Assembly: GCA_937916025.1 (NCBI GenBank)
Contig: CALGGX010000340.1
Coordinates: 1-7,167 of the forward strand
Source of the DNA: an uncultured Selenomonadales bacterium
GTDB lineage: Bacteria > Bacillota_C > Negativicutes > Selenomonadales > Selenomonadaceae
Reading direction: 5' to 3'
DNA: 7,167 bases
Position numbers and translations under genes: made by a program. Position 1 is the first letter of the stretch; each line of letters opens with the position of its first letter. This document shows, piece after piece, positions 6,654-7,167 of the stretch. A model generated the notes under the pieces. That model was not told the origin of the DNA. It made no database searches and was given only the letters and a program-made list of their open reading frames with translations.

Positions 6654-6751
6654 CGATTATGCAAACTTGTTTCGATTGAAATTCGTCGGACGCGCCGCGC
6701 GGTTCGGCTTGCCGCTCGATCGAAAATCGTCGGCGCGTTATCGAGTCGTAC

Positions 6752-7066
6752 TCACCACTTCCAGCTCTTGATCTTGTCGAAGAGCGCAACGCCAAAAGTG
6801 GTAGCACCCGCAATGCCCGCGACGATGCCGGCAATCGTCGTTACTGCGATTCCGCCCGCAACGTTGTCGAGCTGATCGTCGGAGAGTTCGTCGCCGTTGG
6901 AGTCGTCGAGCCGGGCGACGACCGCATCGCGCAATTGATTGAGCTCGTCGATTGTCACGTCGACGCCTTTCGGCGCCAAGAATTTTTGAGCGTCTTCGGC
7001 GGTCTCCTGCTTGAAAAATTCTTCGACGAACGCCTTATCCTTGAGCAGTTCGGTCAATTTCTCCAC
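6752..7066 (-). CDS. Nif11-type leader precursor peptide with cysteine-free IKSWKW core (104 aa)
   Basis: Small secreted-peptide precursor. GTG at 7066 is chosen because AGGAGG lies 8 nt upstream; a longer reading upstream runs through the previous gene. Residues 1-72 form an acidic helical leader of Nif11 type (start MEKLTELLKDKAF, then AEDAQKFLAPKGVDVT) ending in ELSDDQLDNVAGG, the classic double-glycine site cut by C39-peptidase ABC exporters. The predicted core is residues 73-104: a small-residue hydrophobic stretch (AGIVAGIAG, containing GxxxG), then GVALFDKIKSWKW. There is no Cys and few Ser/Thr outside the VTT and ATT patches, so lanthipeptide chemistry is unlikely. The tail contains two nested K-x-x-x-W spacings and a W-x-W. 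The next gene downstream encodes a SPASM radical SAM enzyme, a candidate maturase. Precursor identity is well supported by the leader; modification and activity are inference. An unmodified bacteriocin-like peptide is the main alternative. Confidence 0.88.
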   Translation of the reverse strand: MEKLTELLKDKAFVEEFFKQETAEDAQKFLAPKGVDVTIDELNQLRDAVVARLDDSNGDELSDDQLDNVAGGIAVTTIAGIVAGIAGATTFGVALFDKIKSWKW

Positions 7067-7074
7067 CGTGATTG

Positions 7075-7080
7075 CCTCCT
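7075..7080 (-). promoter_or_regulatory. Ribosome binding site AGGAGG fixing the GTG start of the precursor peptide
   Basis: The minus strand reads AGGAGG, then 8 nt, then GTG at 7066. The first A is also the last base of the TGA stop of the upstream paralogue, so ribosomes finishing the first peptide end on the ribosome site of the second. This supports coupled expression of the pair and decides the GTG start. Confidence 0.8.
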
Positions 7081-7167
7081 CACCACTTCCAACTCTTGAT
7101 GCTGTTGAAGATCGCCACGCCCGCCGAAGTGAGGCCCGCTGCCGCCGAGACGACTGCCGCAACCGCC
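7080..7167 (-). CDS. C-terminal end of a first Nif11-type/double-glycine precursor peptide (partial)
   Basis: Only the last 28 codons and a TGA stop are inside the window; the start lies beyond the right edge. The visible end is Ala/Val/Gly-rich and hydrophobic, then GVAIFNSIKSWKW. Aligned without gaps to the last 28 residues of the next gene, 15 positions are identical, including the final IKSWKW and the G-V-A-x-F block before it. It is therefore a tandem paralogue of that precursor, and its leader should lie just outside the window. It contains no Cys, so lanthipeptide or sactipeptide chemistry on this part is excluded. Its TGA shares its A with the AGGAGG ribosome site of the next gene, so the two are probably translated together. 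That it is a precursor is inferred from the paralogue, since its leader cannot be seen. Confidence 0.75.
   Translation of the reverse strand, partial: AVAAVVSAAAGLTSAGVAIFNSIKSWKW

Noticed and set aside
7067..7162. N-terminal extension of the precursor peptide to an upstream ATG at 7162.
   Set aside because: It reads the previous peptide gene out of frame, is Arg/Ser-rich, and bypasses a perfect AGGAGG-GTG start.

Overview
All genes recognised in this window lie on the minus strand and read from right to left as a compact, largely overlapping operon-like series. The organism looks like a diderm Firmicute, most likely Negativicutes/Selenomonadales. It has strong Firmicute-style ribosome sites (AGGAGG), several GTG/TTG starts, a SpoIIA/Rsb-type partner-switching module, and a TolC-family outer-membrane protein that requires an outer membrane. 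This placement is an inference from gene content; no marker gene is present.

Right end (5' end of the series): the last 28 codons of one small precursor peptide (7080-7167), then a complete paralogue (6752-7066). The complete one has a Nif11-type leader ending in a double-glycine motif and a cysteine-free hydrophobic core of 32 residues. Both peptides end in the identical hexapeptide IKSWKW. A 156-nt gap with a perfect 10-bp inverted repeat separates them from a SPASM-type radical SAM protein (5597-6595). Together these look like a RiPP (ribosomally made, modified peptide) or bacteriocin-like locus.

Middle: overlapping the radical SAM gene by one base is a membrane sensor/PP2C phosphatase gene (dCache-TM-HAMP-SpoIIE class, 3777-5597). 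It is broken here by two apparent internal deletions and frameshifts. A TolC-family outer-membrane channel follows (2392-3780), overlapping the phosphatase end by 4 nt.

Left: an RsbW/SpoIIAB-like HATPase (1971-2399), a 61-aa protein with a leader-like acidic motif ending in IAAAG (1773-1958), and a STAS anti-sigma-factor antagonist (1438-1770). Last is a more AT-rich glycosyltransferase-like gene (37-1390), split by a C10/G10 homopolymer that puts it one base out of frame, as expected for phase variation or a homopolymer error.

Working model (inference): the peptides are modified by the radical SAM enzyme and exported through an envelope-spanning path that uses the TolC protein. The sensor phosphatase, HATPase kinase and STAS protein form a partner switch controlling the locus or a sigma factor elsewhere. 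No C39-peptidase ABC exporter, membrane-fusion protein or sigma factor is inside the window. No tRNA, rRNA, CRISPR, transposase or convincing rho-independent terminator was seen.
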